DNA of 64,000 bases from Methylomicrobium sp. wino1 (GTDB lineage: Bacteria; Pseudomonadota; Gammaproteobacteria; Methylococcales; Methylomonadaceae): assembly GCF_003932755.1 (NCBI RefSeq), contig NZ_CP024202.1, positions 1,302,001-1,366,000 on the forward strand. The letters run 5' to 3'. Shown here piece after piece: positions 27,704-36,465 of this stretch. Position numbers and translations under genes: made by a program. The notes beneath the pieces are model-generated. The model searched no databases. It was given only the letters and a program-made list of their open reading frames with translations, and was not told the DNA's origin. Each line of letters opens with the position of its first letter. The first letter of the stretch is position 1.

Positions 27704-28081
27704 TCAGTGTAAGGTTCTAGGAATCGACAACGTGAACTTAGGAATGTAAGCTTCAAAATCCTCGCCGTCATCCGAGCGCATCGAATACTTGCCTTGCATC
27801 ACGCCAACCGGTGTTTCGATCATTGTGCCGCTGGTATAACGGAATGATTCGCCGGGTTTGAGATAGGGTTGTTCGCCGATAACGCCTTCGCCCGAAACCT
27901 CCTGTACTTTGCCGTTGGCATCGGTAATTAGCCAATGCCGAGTCAATAATTTCGCCGGGATCATGCCGGCATTGGTGATCGTAATCGTATAGGCGAAGAC
28001 GTAACGTCCTTCTTCCGGGTATGATTGCGTTTCGATGAAATGAGGGGTAGCCTCGATCATTATTTTATTTTTTGTGGTCAT
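27704..28081 (-). CDS. apaG: ApaG protein
   Basis: 125 residues, the standard ApaG length, with the family segments [39 protein letters not shown] and [17 protein letters not shown]. ApaG has a fibronectin-type fold and binds small ligands; its role with ApaH is not settled. It precedes apaH by 2 bp and they surely share a transcript. The rsmA/pdxA genes that often sit upstream are absent. Confidence 0.94.
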   Translation of the reverse strand: MTTKNKIMIEATPHFIETQSYPEEGRYVFAYTITITNAGMIPAKLLTRHWLITDANGKVQEVSGEGVIGEQPYLKPGESFRYTSGTMIETPVGVMQGKYSMRSDDGEDFEAYIPKFTLSIPRTLH

Positions 28082-28162
28082 CGGACGATGGTATAAATTA
28101 TGAATGCTAAATTGATTAGTATTTCAACTTAACTCGGTTTTAAACGCAAGCAACTATTCAAC

Positions 28163-28684
28163 ATGAGAAACGACAGAGCGCTTCCTATTCTATTGCTTTT
28201 GTTGCCATTGAACGTTTACGCGGCAAGCGCCGTCGATTTATTTTCCGCTGCGGTCGGCGGTAATCAGGCCAGAGTCGAAGCGCTACTTGCTCAAGGCCTC
28301 GATGTTAATAGTACGACACCCGGTGGGCGAACGGCATTGATGGGAGCGAGTTTCGGCGGTAATGCGCGGATTGTGCAAACCCTATTGGCTTACGGTGCAG
28401 ATGTAAACATGGCCGATAATACCGGGACAACGGCATTGATGGATGCATTGATTTTCAGTCATGAAAATATCGTTAATTTGTTGATAACGGCCGGTGCCGA
28501 TGTCAATGCCAAAGACAATCAAAATATAACGGTACTGGGTCGAGCGAAAAAAGTCGGTAATGAGCGCATCATCAAAATCCTCGAGCAAGCAGGCGCTCAG
28601 GAAGCGCCGCCAGTCGAAGAAACAGAGCCTGCGGAGGCAGAAGGCGAAGATGCCGCAGAAGAACCAAAAAAGCCTGAAGAATAG
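28163..28684 (+). CDS. Exported ankyrin-repeat protein with acidic tail
   Basis: 173 residues. A cleavable signal peptide (ALPILLLLLPLNVYAASA) leads into three to four ankyrin repeats (about 30-145; GRTALMGASFGGNARIVQTL, GADVNMADNTGTTALMDAL, AGADVNAKDNQNITVL). The last 30 residues are almost all Glu, Ala and Pro (ETEPAEAEGEDAAEEPKK). Periplasmic ankyrin proteins usually mediate protein contacts; the partner is unknown. It lies between divergent apaG and icd, alone in its transcript. Confidence 0.82.
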   Translation: MRNDRALPILLLLLPLNVYAASAVDLFSAAVGGNQARVEALLAQGLDVNSTTPGGRTALMGASFGGNARIVQTLLAYGADVNMADNTGTTALMDALIFSHENIVNLLITAGADVNAKDNQNITVLGRAKKVGNERIIKILEQAGAQEAPPVEETEPAEAEGEDAAEEPKKPEE

Positions 28685-28760
28685 GGAGAGCAATCGAGAT
28701 CTTCGTAAGCATATAAAGCTATACTTTCCTACCTAAACCCAATATCTAAAGGAGCGCGGC

Positions 28761-29990
28761 ATGACCAAAATCCCCGTTAAATCGCCTGTTGTCGAACTGG
28801 ATGGTGACGAAATGACTCGAATCATTTGGCATTTCATCAAGCAGGAATTGATTCTGCCCTACCTGGACTTGACGGTCGACTATTACGATTTGAGCATTCA
28901 ACAGCGCGATGCGACCGAAGATCAAATTACGATTGATGCCGCTCATGCCATTAAGAAGCATGGCGTCGGCATTAAATGCGCGACGATTACGCCGGACGAA
29001 GGGCGTGTCGAAGAATTCAATCTGAAGAAAATGTATAAATCGCCGAACGGCACGATACGAAACATTCTCGACGGCACCGTATTCCGAGAGCCGATCATTT
29101 GCCGTAATGTTCCCCGGTTGGTGCCGAATTGGACTCAGCCGATCTGCATCGGCCGTCATGCTTTCGGCGATCAATACCGCGCGACCGATTTTTTAACGAA
29201 AGGTAAAGGCACGCTACGCATCAGTTTTACCCCGGACGATGGCGGCGAAGTTCAAGATTTCGAAGTCTATCACTTCGAAGGCGACGGCGTGGCCTTGGCG
29301 ATGTACAACACCGACGATTCTATCGCGGGATTCGCGCGCAGTTGCTTCAATGTCGCATTGGATCGTGGCTGGCCGCTGTACTTGTCGACCAAGAACACGA
29401 TTCTGAAAAAATATGACGGCCGCTTCAAGGATATTTTCGAAGCGATTTATCAGGCCGAATACAAGGATCGTTTCGCCAAGCAAGGTATAACATACGAACA
29501 TAAGCTAATCGACGACATGGTCGCTTCGGCATTGAAATGGAATGGCGCCTTCGTTTGGGCTTGCAAGAATTACGACGGCGACGTGCAATCCGATACGGTC
29601 GCGCAAGGCTTCGGCTCGTTAGGGTTGATGACTTCGACCCTGGTGACGCCGGACGGTAAAACCATGGAGGCCGAAGCCGCGCACGGTACTGTAACGCGGC
29701 ATTACCGCATGCACCAACAAGGCAAGAAGACCTCGACTAATCCGATTGCATCGATTTTCGCTTGGACACGGGGCCTTGCGTTTCGAGGCAAGCTGGATGG
29801 TAATCAGGCCTTGATCGATTTTTGCGACACGCTCGAGAAAGTCTGCGTCGAAACCGTCGAGGCCGGGCAAATGACCAAAGATCTGGCGCTGTGCATTCAT
29901 GGCGACGATTTGAACGACTCGCATTATCTGACTACCCAAGACTTTTTGAACGTATTGCGGACGAATCTGGAACAGCGTCTGATAGCATGA
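28761..29990 (+). CDS. icd: NADP-dependent isocitrate dehydrogenase (dimeric, eukaryotic-like type)
   Basis: 409 residues. [37 protein letters not shown], the [20 protein letters not shown] block and [12 protein letters not shown] identify the homodimeric NADP-IDH found in eukaryotes and some bacteria, different from the E. coli Icd type. It converts isocitrate to 2-oxoglutarate with NADPH. AAGGAG lies before the ATG and a TATACT-like -10 lies near 28718. The stop overlaps the start of an efflux adaptor gene by 4 bp, an unusual partner for a TCA-cycle enzyme. Confidence 0.95.
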   Translation: MTKIPVKSPVVELDGDEMTRIIWHFIKQELILPYLDLTVDYYDLSIQQRDATEDQITIDAAHAIKKHGVGIKCATITPDEGRVEEFNLKKMYKSPNGTIRNILDGTVFREPIICRNVPRLVPNWTQPICIGRHAFGDQYRATDFLTKGKGTLRISFTPDDGGEVQDFEVYHFEGDGVALAMYNTDDSIAGFARSCFNVALDRGWPLYLSTKNTILKKYDGRFKDIFEAIYQAEYKDRFAKQGITYEHKLIDDMVASALKWNGAFVWACKNYDGDVQSDTVAQGFGSLGLMTSTLVTPDGKTMEAEAAHGTVTRHYRMHQQGKKTSTNPIASIFAWTRGLAFRGKLDGNQALIDFCDTLEKVCVETVEAGQMTKDLALCIHGDDLNDSHYLTTQDFLNVLRTNLEQRLIA

Positions 29991-31123
29991 GCCGACCGGT
30001 ACTGATTAGCCTTGCGCTGTTGATTGCCATCGTCGGTGCTTATTATTACGCGAAACGGCCCAAACCGGTCGAAGTCGAGGTCTATGTCTTGACCGAAGGC
30101 GAGGTTAAGGCGACCGTGTCGAATACCCGAGTCGGCACCGTCAAGGCCTGTCGAAGATCCTATCTGGCTCCGGCTACCGGCGGGCAGGTGGCGGCCTTGC
30201 ACGTCGGCGAAGGCGATAGTGTCAAACGAAAGCAATTGCTGCTCGAAATTTGGAACGACGATTTGAAGGCGCAAATCGAGCTGCAAGCGGCACAGATCAA
30301 GGTCAATCGGGCCAATGCCGAACAAATTTGCGAACTCGCCGCCGGCGCCGGCCGGGAGGCCGACCGACTGGTCAAGTTGCAAAGCAGCAAACAATTCGTT
30401 TCAGTCGATATGGTCGACAAGGCCGTGACTCAGGCCAAGGCGCAACAAGCCAATTGCCGATCCGCTCGCAATAACGTCGAGGTCGGCATTGCGAATTTGA
30501 ATGTGGCCAAGGCTGCCGTCGAACGCACGATGATACGCGCGCCATTCGACGGCGTAGTCGCCGAAGTCAACGCCGAAGTGAGCGAGTTCGTCACGCCGTC
30601 GCCGCCCGGCATTCTCACATTGCCGCCGATCGATTTGCTGGATCTCAGTTGTTTGTACGTCTCGGCACCGATCGATGAAGTTGATGCCGCGCAGATCAGA
30701 ACCGGGATGCAAGCTTGCGTGTCGCTCGATGCGTTTAGCGGCGAGCGTTGTTCCGGCAAGGTATCGCGCATCGCGCCTTATGTCTTGGAAAAGGAAAAAC
30801 AGGCGCGCACCGTCGAAATCGAAGTCATATTGACCGACCCCGACGATTTAAAAGGCTTGATGCCCGGTTACAGCGCCGATGTCGAAGTATTGTTGGCGCG
30901 GAAGGACAGCGCCTTGAGACTGCCCGCCGAGGCGATTCTAGGTACCGAGCGGGTCTTGTTGATTGGAGCCGATGGTGTTCTTGAAGAGCGCCGCTTCGAA
31001 CCGGGCTTGGCGAATTGGAATTTTACCGAAGTCATGTCGGGGCTCGACAAGGGCGATCGGGTCGTGTACTCGGTAGGCCAGGAAGGCATCGAGCAAGGCG
31101 TTGAGGTACGCGAAAAGCAATGA
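29987..31123 (+). CDS. HlyD/MacA-type periplasmic adaptor (membrane fusion protein)
   Basis: 378 residues. An uncleaved N-terminal membrane anchor ([18 protein letters not shown]), then the adaptor layout: barrel/lipoyl half ([20 protein letters not shown]), a long coiled-coil hairpin (about 90-185) and the second lipoyl half ([19 protein letters not shown]). It should bridge an inner-membrane transporter with the outer membrane or act in lipoprotein/peptide export. The ATG at 29987 shares ATGA with the icd stop; an earlier in-frame start lies deep in icd and is not used. It overlaps the ABC ATPase gene downstream by 4 bp. Confidence 0.88.
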   Translation: MSRPVLISLALLIAIVGAYYYAKRPKPVEVEVYVLTEGEVKATVSNTRVGTVKACRRSYLAPATGGQVAALHVGEGDSVKRKQLLLEIWNDDLKAQIELQAAQIKVNRANAEQICELAAGAGREADRLVKLQSSKQFVSVDMVDKAVTQAKAQQANCRSARNNVEVGIANLNVAKAAVERTMIRAPFDGVVAEVNAEVSEFVTPSPPGILTLPPIDLLDLSCLYVSAPIDEVDAAQIRTGMQACVSLDAFSGERCSGKVSRIAPYVLEKEKQARTVEIEVILTDPDDLKGLMPGYSADVEVLLARKDSALRLPAEAILGTERVLLIGADGVLEERRFEPGLANWNFTEVMSGLDKGDRVVYSVGQEGIEQGVEVREKQ

Positions 31124-31788
31124 TTCGCCTGGAAGACATTCATCGGTATTTTCAAGTCGGGGAACAAACTGTGCATGCACTCGACGGTATCGATCTGGCC
31201 ATAGCGCACGGCGAATACCTATCGGTGATGGGGCCTTCGGGGTCCGGAAAGTCGACATTATTGAACGTGATCGCGCTGCTGGATCAGCCTAGTTCCGGGC
31301 GCTATTTTTTAAATGACCGGGATATTACACAGTACAGCGATGACGAATTGGCCAAGGTGCGACGCGAAAATATCGGCTTCGTGTTCCAATTTTTTCATTT
31401 GATCCCACGCCTGACCGCCGCCGAAAATGTCGAAATGCCGATGATGCTGGCCGGAATCGACCGTAAGGAGCGGCAACAGCGAATCGAAACAGCTTTGAAG
31501 CAAGTCGGTTTGTCCGATCGAGCCGGCCATCGGCCCGATCAATTATCCGGCGGCCAGTTGCAGCGCGTCGCGATCGCTCGAGCGATGATCATGAACCCCG
31601 GTATTCTTCTGGCCGACGAGCCGACCGGCAATCTCGACAGCAAATCGGGCGCTGAAATCATCGATTTATTGGAGCGTCTTAATGAGCAAGGCGTGACCTT
31701 GATCGTGATTACTCACGATCAAGCGATCGGTGGGCGTGCCAAGCGCAAGATTCGTATCGTGGACGGCAAAATCGAAGCTAAAACGTGA
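31120..31788 (+). CDS. ABC transporter ATP-binding protein (LolD/MacB family)
   Basis: 222 residues, a complete stand-alone ATPase: Walker A GPSGSGKST (38-46), Q-loop in IGFVFQFFHLIPRLT, signature LSGGQLQRVAIARA, Walker B LLADEPTGNLDS and the H-loop TLIVITHD. The sequence style is that of LolD and the MacB nucleotide-binding domain. It overlaps the adaptor gene by ATGA. The permease that should complete the transporter is missing: the next gene, rlmJ, is on the opposite strand 22 bp away. Confidence 0.9.
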   Translation: MIRLEDIHRYFQVGEQTVHALDGIDLAIAHGEYLSVMGPSGSGKSTLLNVIALLDQPSSGRYFLNDRDITQYSDDELAKVRRENIGFVFQFFHLIPRLTAAENVEMPMMLAGIDRKERQQRIETALKQVGLSDRAGHRPDQLSGGQLQRVAIARAMIMNPGILLADEPTGNLDSKSGAEIIDLLERLNEQGVTLIVITHDQAIGGRAKRKIRIVDGKIEAKT

Positions 31789-31810
31789 ATCGTGATAATA
31801 TCAGGTCATA

Positions 31811-32650
31811 TCATTCCGGAACCAACCAATCGACAGACCAAGTCCCCTTTCCATCCGTAAGCCTATCGTTAAGCCAAGGCAATAATTCCCAAGCTTGACT
31901 TTCCAATTGCCAAGGCGGGTTGATAAACAACAAGCCCGATCCGGTCATGCCTAATTCCTCGCTATCCGGAAGCATGCAGTGTTCGATTCGCAACTGTTTC
32001 CTGATACCGGTTTCGGCCAGTGCGGTCATTAGATTATCGGTCGTTTCCCGGCGTATCACAGGATACCAAAGGCAATACACGCCGGTGGCGAAACGCCGGT
32101 ACGCTTTTGCGAGCGTTTCAACCACGCGGCTGTAATCCTCCTTCACTTCATAACTCGGGTCGATAAAAATCAATCCTCTTTTTTGTACCGGCGGCAGTTT
32201 TTTCATTAGATTTTTTAAGCCGTCTTCTTGAACCACGCTGATTTGACGGTCGTTACGGTAGCGTTCTTGCAAGACCGCAAAGTCGCTACCGTGCAGTTCG
32301 CTAAGTTGCATTCTGTCCTGAGAGCGTATCAACGCTCGGACAAATTCCGGCGACCCGGGATAATGGCTAAGTTTATCAGCGGTGTTTAGCGAGTGAACTC
32401 CAGCGAAATAATTATCGAGCAAAGGGTGTAGGGTTTGGTTGGGATATAGACGGCCGATGCCTTGCCGGTATTCGCCGGTCTTTTCGGCATAGGGCGACTG
32501 CAGTGAATACACGCCGGCGCCTGCGTGCGTGTCGATATAAACGAAGGGTTTATCTTTTTTCTTGAGTTCGGCGATCGTCAAACAAAGCAGACTGTGTTTG
32601 AGTACATCGGCGAAATTGCCGGCATGAAATCCGTGACGGTAGCTGAGCAT
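31811..32650 (-). CDS. rlmJ: 23S rRNA (adenine(2030)-N6)-methyltransferase RlmJ
   Basis: 279 residues. It opens MLSYRHGFHAGNFADVLKHS, the RlmJ hallmark, with YIDTHAGAGVYSL as SAM-binding motif and GLIFIDPSYEVKEDY holding the N6-methyltransferase D/N-P-P-Y-type loop (DPSY). It methylates A2030 of 23S rRNA. It is monocistronic and converges with the ABC ATPase gene. Confidence 0.94.
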   Translation of the reverse strand: MLSYRHGFHAGNFADVLKHSLLCLTIAELKKKDKPFVYIDTHAGAGVYSLQSPYAEKTGEYRQGIGRLYPNQTLHPLLDNYFAGVHSLNTADKLSHYPGSPEFVRALIRSQDRMQLSELHGSDFAVLQERYRNDRQISVVQEDGLKNLMKKLPPVQKRGLIFIDPSYEVKEDYSRVVETLAKAYRRFATGVYCLWYPVIRRETTDNLMTALAETGIRKQLRIEHCMLPDSEELGMTGSGLLFINPPWQLESQAWELLPWLNDRLTDGKGTWSVDWLVPE

Positions 32651-32964
32651 GATTTTGGCTTCGCTGTAGAAGTTTTAAGGAGGCGGGAATGCATGCCGAT
32701 CTTGCCTCGGCAGCCAAGTTATGGGTTTCCCTCGGAGGAGAGACTATGAACGTATTTAATATTACGAAGTAACCATGAAGAACATGAAGAATTAGATGTT
32801 GATTTTATAGTCTTTTCTTCATTTCCTTCATGGTGACATGCTTTTTCTAGGTAAATAGAATTGGCGCCATCCATGGCATTCGGATTCCGGCGCTCCCTGC
32901 CGGACTGGCGCGTTTCCTTTTGACAGCGATGTCTATGAGCCGGACAAAGCGCTGATTTAGACCG
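32651..32964. other. 314-bp intergenic region with an imperfect hairpin
   Basis: It contains an inverted repeat with arms 32772-32791 and 32815-32834 (ACCATGAAGAACATGAAGAA against TTCTTCATTTCCTTCATGGT; two mismatches over 20 bp). It resembles the short CATGAAGAA palindromes scattered through many bacterial genomes. No other signal was recognised. Confidence 0.5.
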
Positions 32965-33717
32965 TTATAACGCGTCCGATACTTGGCGGTGATAATAAGG
33001 CCATGTTTTGACATGCAAGTGCTTACGAATTGGCGTTTTGATAACCGATACGCATAATGCGATCGAAAACAGGCACCAAACAGCGGCATATTCGTTCGGG
33101 TCGGTCGTGGTTAGGTCGGAAACGAACGGCCCAATCAAATAATGGAATCCGACAAAACGCCAAGATCCGTAAAGTAACGGCAGATAGAAAGATACCAAAA
33201 TATAAGTAAAGGCGTGCAAACCCCAATCGAAACCGAACAACCAACTTTGCGGTTCGGACATCAGGCCGTTCAAGGGCATTTGCCAAGCGATATGCCAATC
33301 GCCGGATACCGAACAGGTCGCCGGTCCGCAAAAACCTTCGATACCGATTTGGCATGACCCTGCCCAATCGAAAGGAAACATTTTAACCAACATTGCCAAC
33401 GATCCCATCGCGCAAATCGTATAAACAGTCGTGCGAATTTTTAATTTGACGCTTTCCGGAATGAAATACATCGCTACCATGTTGACGAAAAATGGCTGAA
33501 AAGCGATGTGAACATAACCGAAAAGCGTCAATATCTGATTATTCGGATTGTCGCATAGATTGATGTAAACGTAGGTTGCCGCTTGCAGGAGTTCCATCAG
33601 TGCAAAATAAACTAATGGAATCCACAATTCGTTTGATTCGCCTTTCCTGGCGACATAAACCGCCGTCGACAGCCCTGCGGCCGCCAAAACGGTCGATGCT
33701 TCTCCACTCCAACACAT
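32965..33717 (-). CDS. Multi-pass membrane protein, DUF5765-like
   Basis: 250 residues with about seven membrane segments. The N-terminus MCWSGEASTVLAAAG is the mark of a conserved uncharacterised membrane family (I believe DUF5765). It contains several Cys (GSCQIGIEGFCGPATCSV) likely to form an exposed disulphide-bonded loop, and aromatic-rich helices (HIAFQPFFVNMVAMYF). No function is known to me. It stands alone with non-coding DNA on both sides. Confidence 0.7.
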   Translation of the reverse strand: MCWSGEASTVLAAAGLSTAVYVARKGESNELWIPLVYFALMELLQAATYVYINLCDNPNNQILTLFGYVHIAFQPFFVNMVAMYFIPESVKLKIRTTVYTICAMGSLAMLVKMFPFDWAGSCQIGIEGFCGPATCSVSGDWHIAWQMPLNGLMSEPQSWLFGFDWGLHAFTYILVSFYLPLLYGSWRFVGFHYLIGPFVSDLTTTDPNEYAAVWCLFSIALCVSVIKTPIRKHLHVKTWPYYHRQVSDAL

Positions 33718-34198
33718 AATACCTATCCTCTTTAGTTATAGTTATAAGGTGCCCCGGTTAAGAGGCATTCTCTAATATGAAACAATTAATCATAAAGACC
33801 ACGGAGACAAAGCAGGAGGTTGATTTAGAGTTAATTATCGAATTACAACTCAAATGGTTTTCAACTACGACAAGTTTTCCTGCAATTGTTTTCTTAAGCC
33901 GCCTTTTGATATTGTTTTGGCTAAAACTTCATAAGTACGAAGCTAAAACCGTGCGTGTGATTATATTACAAAGGTTCCGGTTAATTGATTTCATTCGAAA
34001 AAAAATTATCGCTGTTAAATCCGGGCGCCAGTCTGCAAAAGGCTAGGAATGCGTCTAAACTTTAAATTCGGGAACATTAGAAATATTGAGTCAGTATTAA
34101 ACGGTTAGCCGTTAGCAGGGAGTAGACTTTATTCGACAAGGATACGATCGCTTTCAAAATTCCGCTAACCGCAACGGGAACGCATCAATGAACCGCTT
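33718..34198. other. 481-bp region upstream of the tandem-receiver gene; no supported gene
   Basis: The region is AT-rich. One 89-codon frame (33777-34046) is present but lacks a ribosome binding site, has a low-complexity hydrophobic/basic composition and matches no family I know. The promoter of the tandem-receiver gene is expected near 34060-34190. Confidence 0.35.
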
Positions 34199-35002
34199 AT
34201 GACATCTTTAAACATAGAAGACCTATCGATTTTACTGGTCGAACCTTCCTCGACGCAGCTTAAAGTCATCATCAAACATCTTAAGGAAGAAGGGATTGCC
34301 AATATTGAAGGGGCGGATTCGGGTGATTCGGCTTTGACGATATTGTCCGATTATAAGCCCGATTTAATCATTAGCAGCATGTATTTGCCGGACATGACGG
34401 CTGCCGAAATGATTGTCAAGATCAAAGCCAATGAAGAGCTGAACGACGTTCCGTTTATGTTGATATCCAGCGAGACCCGGTTTTCGGCCTTAGACCCGAT
34501 TCGGCAGGCCGGCGTCGTGGCTATCTTGCCCAAGCCCTTCGATCATGACAATTTGCGCACAGCCTTACGCTCGACGATCGAATTCATCGAACCGGAAGAG
34601 CTCGAGCTGGATAATTATACAATCGAAGCATTACGCGTATTGGTGGTCGATGACAGTTCGATGGCGCGTAAACATATCGTGCGGGTGTTGAATAACATGG
34701 GCATCACTCAGATTACTACGGCCAATGACGGCAAGGCGGCGGCCGATTTATTTCAAGCGACTGGCGAAGCCTTCGATTTAATCGTGACCGATTACAATAT
34801 GCCGGAAATGGACGGACGAGAACTGGTCAGTCATATCCGTAACGACCGGCAAAATACCTTCATACCTATTCTCATGGTCACCAGCGAATCGAACGAAACC
34901 CGCTTGGATCAAGTCCAGCAAGCCGGCGTATCGGCGATTTGCGACAAGCCCTTCGAACCGCAAAACGTCAAGGAAATTTTATTCCGGGTGTTGAACGGTT
35001 AA
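34199..35002 (+). CDS. Tandem receiver protein, first receiver degenerate
   Basis: 267 residues made of two receiver domains. The second (about 145-265) is canonical: VVDDSSMARK, phospho-acceptor in IVTDYNMPEMDG, VTSES and a CDKPF lysine, close to CheY. The first (about 8-130) starts LLVEPSS, with one of the acidic pair replaced by Pro, and has IISSMYLPDM, so the phospho-acceptor Asp is replaced by Ser; it keeps the KPF lysine. It should not be phosphorylated normally and may act as an adaptor. There is no output domain. No kinase gene is adjacent. Confidence 0.85.
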   Translation: MTSLNIEDLSILLVEPSSTQLKVIIKHLKEEGIANIEGADSGDSALTILSDYKPDLIISSMYLPDMTAAEMIVKIKANEELNDVPFMLISSETRFSALDPIRQAGVVAILPKPFDHDNLRTALRSTIEFIEPEELELDNYTIEALRVLVVDDSSMARKHIVRVLNNMGITQITTANDGKAAADLFQATGEAFDLIVTDYNMPEMDGRELVSHIRNDRQNTFIPILMVTSESNETRLDQVQQAGVSAICDKPFEPQNVKEILFRVLNG

Positions 35003-35410
35003 GGCCTGGCGCGTTCTTTTTCGGTGAACAGCGGGGTATGAGTATAGTGTTCGCACATCAAAAACTGGTCTGCACCGGACGAGACGGCGCAGGCCAGTTG
35101 GATGGCATCGGGTGTTCTTAAGCCTCCGGTTTGATTGGCGCGCAGTTCGGTAGCAATGTCGATAACGGCAGGGTCGAGCTCAACGACTTCCAAACCCGGC
35201 AGCCGGAAAAAACGTTCATAGCAGTCCAGCAATTCCGCGTTTTTGTTTTTCAGCGGCAACACGTGGCATTCCAGAAAGAACAGGCGGGATATGCTCAGTT
35301 GCGCGTTCGATTTTAGTGATTCATCAACCAGCAAGCGGGTTTTTCGGCCCTGATCCTGTTGCGACTCGATCAAATAAAATGACGGCGCAAGCGTCCAGGA
35401 ATAGTTTCAT
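34999..35410 (-). pseudogene. Frameshifted PIN-domain (VapC-like) toxin
   Basis: The 124-residue frame ending at 34999 lacks the N-terminal β-strand and first catalytic Asp of PIN domains. Those are found in a neighbouring frame from an ATG at 35410 (MKLFLDACAVI). Removing one T from the run at 35372-35380 joins the two as MKLFLDACAVIYLIESQQ and gives a full PIN protein of about 136 residues with conserved acids (LDACAVI, FFLECHV, LRTPDAIQL, GADQFLM). So this is a broken RNase toxin, or one that needs slippage. The reconstructed ATG overlaps the stop of the broken antitoxin gene by ATGA. Confidence 0.75.
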
Positions 35411-35641
35411 GGTTGATCCCATTCGTCGCGCAGAGCCTGAAATTCGGCGTTGATGTCCGCGTCGCTACCTACGTTGGCCGACCGGCAGACTTTGAAGAAA
35501 AGCGGCCAACGCTTCGTTGGCTCCGGGTTCCGGTATTAAGGAGGATTTGGATTCCGGAAATTCGACGAAATGTAAAACCTCCAACGCCTTGGCGGGCGGC
35601 AGGGCTTTGACGTGTTGGTAGATGGTATCGGCGATGGTCAT
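35407..35641 (-). pseudogene. Frameshifted antitoxin, near-duplicate of the gene at 36229-36465
   Basis: Starts MTIADTIYQHVKALPPAKAL and follows the intact copy at 36229-36465 closely until the middle, where a 4-bp tandem duplication (CTAC CTAC at 35465-35472, plus strand) shifts the frame and brings an early stop. Correcting it restores an ending of ALRDEWDQP with a TGA that overlaps the PIN toxin ATG. The parent gene would be a 76-residue DUF2281-type antitoxin in an antitoxin-toxin operon. Confidence 0.75.
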
Positions 35642-35718
35642 AATGCTATTTTGTTTTCTAAAAATCGTCGGCTAGTTTTGATCGTGTGATTTGTTGGAGC
35701 CACTGTTAGCTAACTCAT

Positions 35719-35979
35719 TCATTCATAATGCGTCCACATCATGATTATCTTAATCGCTTGTTCGTTTTCCAATACCTCATACACGAGCCGATGCTGTTTG
35801 TTGATACGCCGGGAAATCGCACCTTTTAAATCGCCTTTTAAAAACTCAAATTCAGGTGGATACGCATAAGGATCCTGCGTGATTAAGTCTAAAAGCGCCT
35901 GAGTTTTATTTTGTAAATTAGAGGCTTTGATTAATTTGGCGTCTTTTTTTGCGCGCTGGGTAAAGCAAAGCGTGTACAT
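35719..35979 (-). CDS. YoeB/Txe family mRNA interferase toxin
   Basis: 86 residues from the ATG at 35979, which overlaps the antitoxin stop as TAATG; a longer frame to 36003 would overlap more and is not needed. The sequence matches the YoeB/Txe family: QRAKKDAKLI near the start, FEFLKGDLKGAISRRINKQH, RLVYEV, and the C-terminal MWTHYE with catalytic His. YoeB toxins cleave mRNA at the ribosome. The length equals that of functional family members, and no defect is seen. Confidence 0.85.
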   Translation of the reverse strand: MYTLCFTQRAKKDAKLIKASNLQNKTQALLDLITQDPYAYPPEFEFLKGDLKGAISRRINKQHRLVYEVLENEQAIKIIMMWTHYE

Positions 35980-36191
35980 TACCAATCCAAACGGTCCGAA
36001 CACTCGTCCAAAGGCGTATTCAAACCATCGATAATCGCTTGCTTGATTTGCGGGTCTTTAGACAAATAGTCGCTGTCGCTCTCGGTATTAAGGGTGTTTT
36101 TGAGAAAAAGCACGAAATCCAGGACTTCTTTTTGGGAAGTCAACGGCAGTGTGTTGATTTCTTGATGAATTTTTTCTTGTAGAGTACTCAT
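35979..36191 (-). CDS. Antitoxin of the YoeB-type pair (DUF2281-like)
   Basis: 70 residues, starting MSTLQEKIHQEINTLPLTSQ. The N-terminal half (EVLDFVLFLKNTL) is the DUF2281-type helical segment common in small antitoxins, and the acidic C-terminal half (PLDECSDRLDW) is the expected toxin-binding tail. It precedes and overlaps the toxin gene. It shares the general layout, but not close identity, with the two PIN-type antitoxins on either side. Confidence 0.75.
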   Translation of the reverse strand: MSTLQEKIHQEINTLPLTSQKEVLDFVLFLKNTLNTESDSDYLSKDPQIKQAIIDGLNTPLDECSDRLDW

Positions 36192-36228
36192 AATTTAATC
36201 TCCGTTTGTCGTTCGGTAGCTACCTAAT

Positions 36229-36465
36229 TTAGTTTGATAGTCCATTCCACTCGTTGCGCATGGTTTGAAATTCGGCGTTGATTTCTTCGTCGCTACGCTG
36301 TCCGACCGGCAGACTTTGAAGAAAAGCGGCCAACGCTTCGTTGGCACTGGGTTCCGGTATTAAGGCGGATTTGGATTCCGGAAATTCGACGAAATGTAAA
36401 ACCTCCAACGTCTTGGCGGGCGGCAGGGCTTTGACGTGTTGGTAGATGGTATCGGCGATGGTCAT
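36229..36465 (-). CDS. DUF2281-like antitoxin, toxin partner missing, coupled to the ATPase gene
   Basis: 78 residues (MTIADTIYQHVKALPPAKTL, ending RNEWNGLSN). It is the intact near-duplicate of the broken antitoxin at 35407-35641. No PIN toxin follows it; a YoeB-type module lies next. Its ATG overlaps by 4 bp (ATGA) the stop of the sacsin-like ATPase gene, so it should be co-translated as the third gene of the helicase-ATPase operon. Either it is a stray antitoxin left after duplication or it has been recruited as a small partner of that system. Confidence 0.7.
   Translation of the reverse strand: MTIADTIYQHVKALPPAKTLEVLHFVEFPESKSALIPEPSANEALAAFLQSLPVGQRSDEEINAEFQTMRNEWNGLSN

Noticed and set aside
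33777-34046. 89-codon frame before the tandem-receiver gene
   Set aside because: No ribosome binding site, AT-rich low-complexity sequence and no recognisable family; probably chance.
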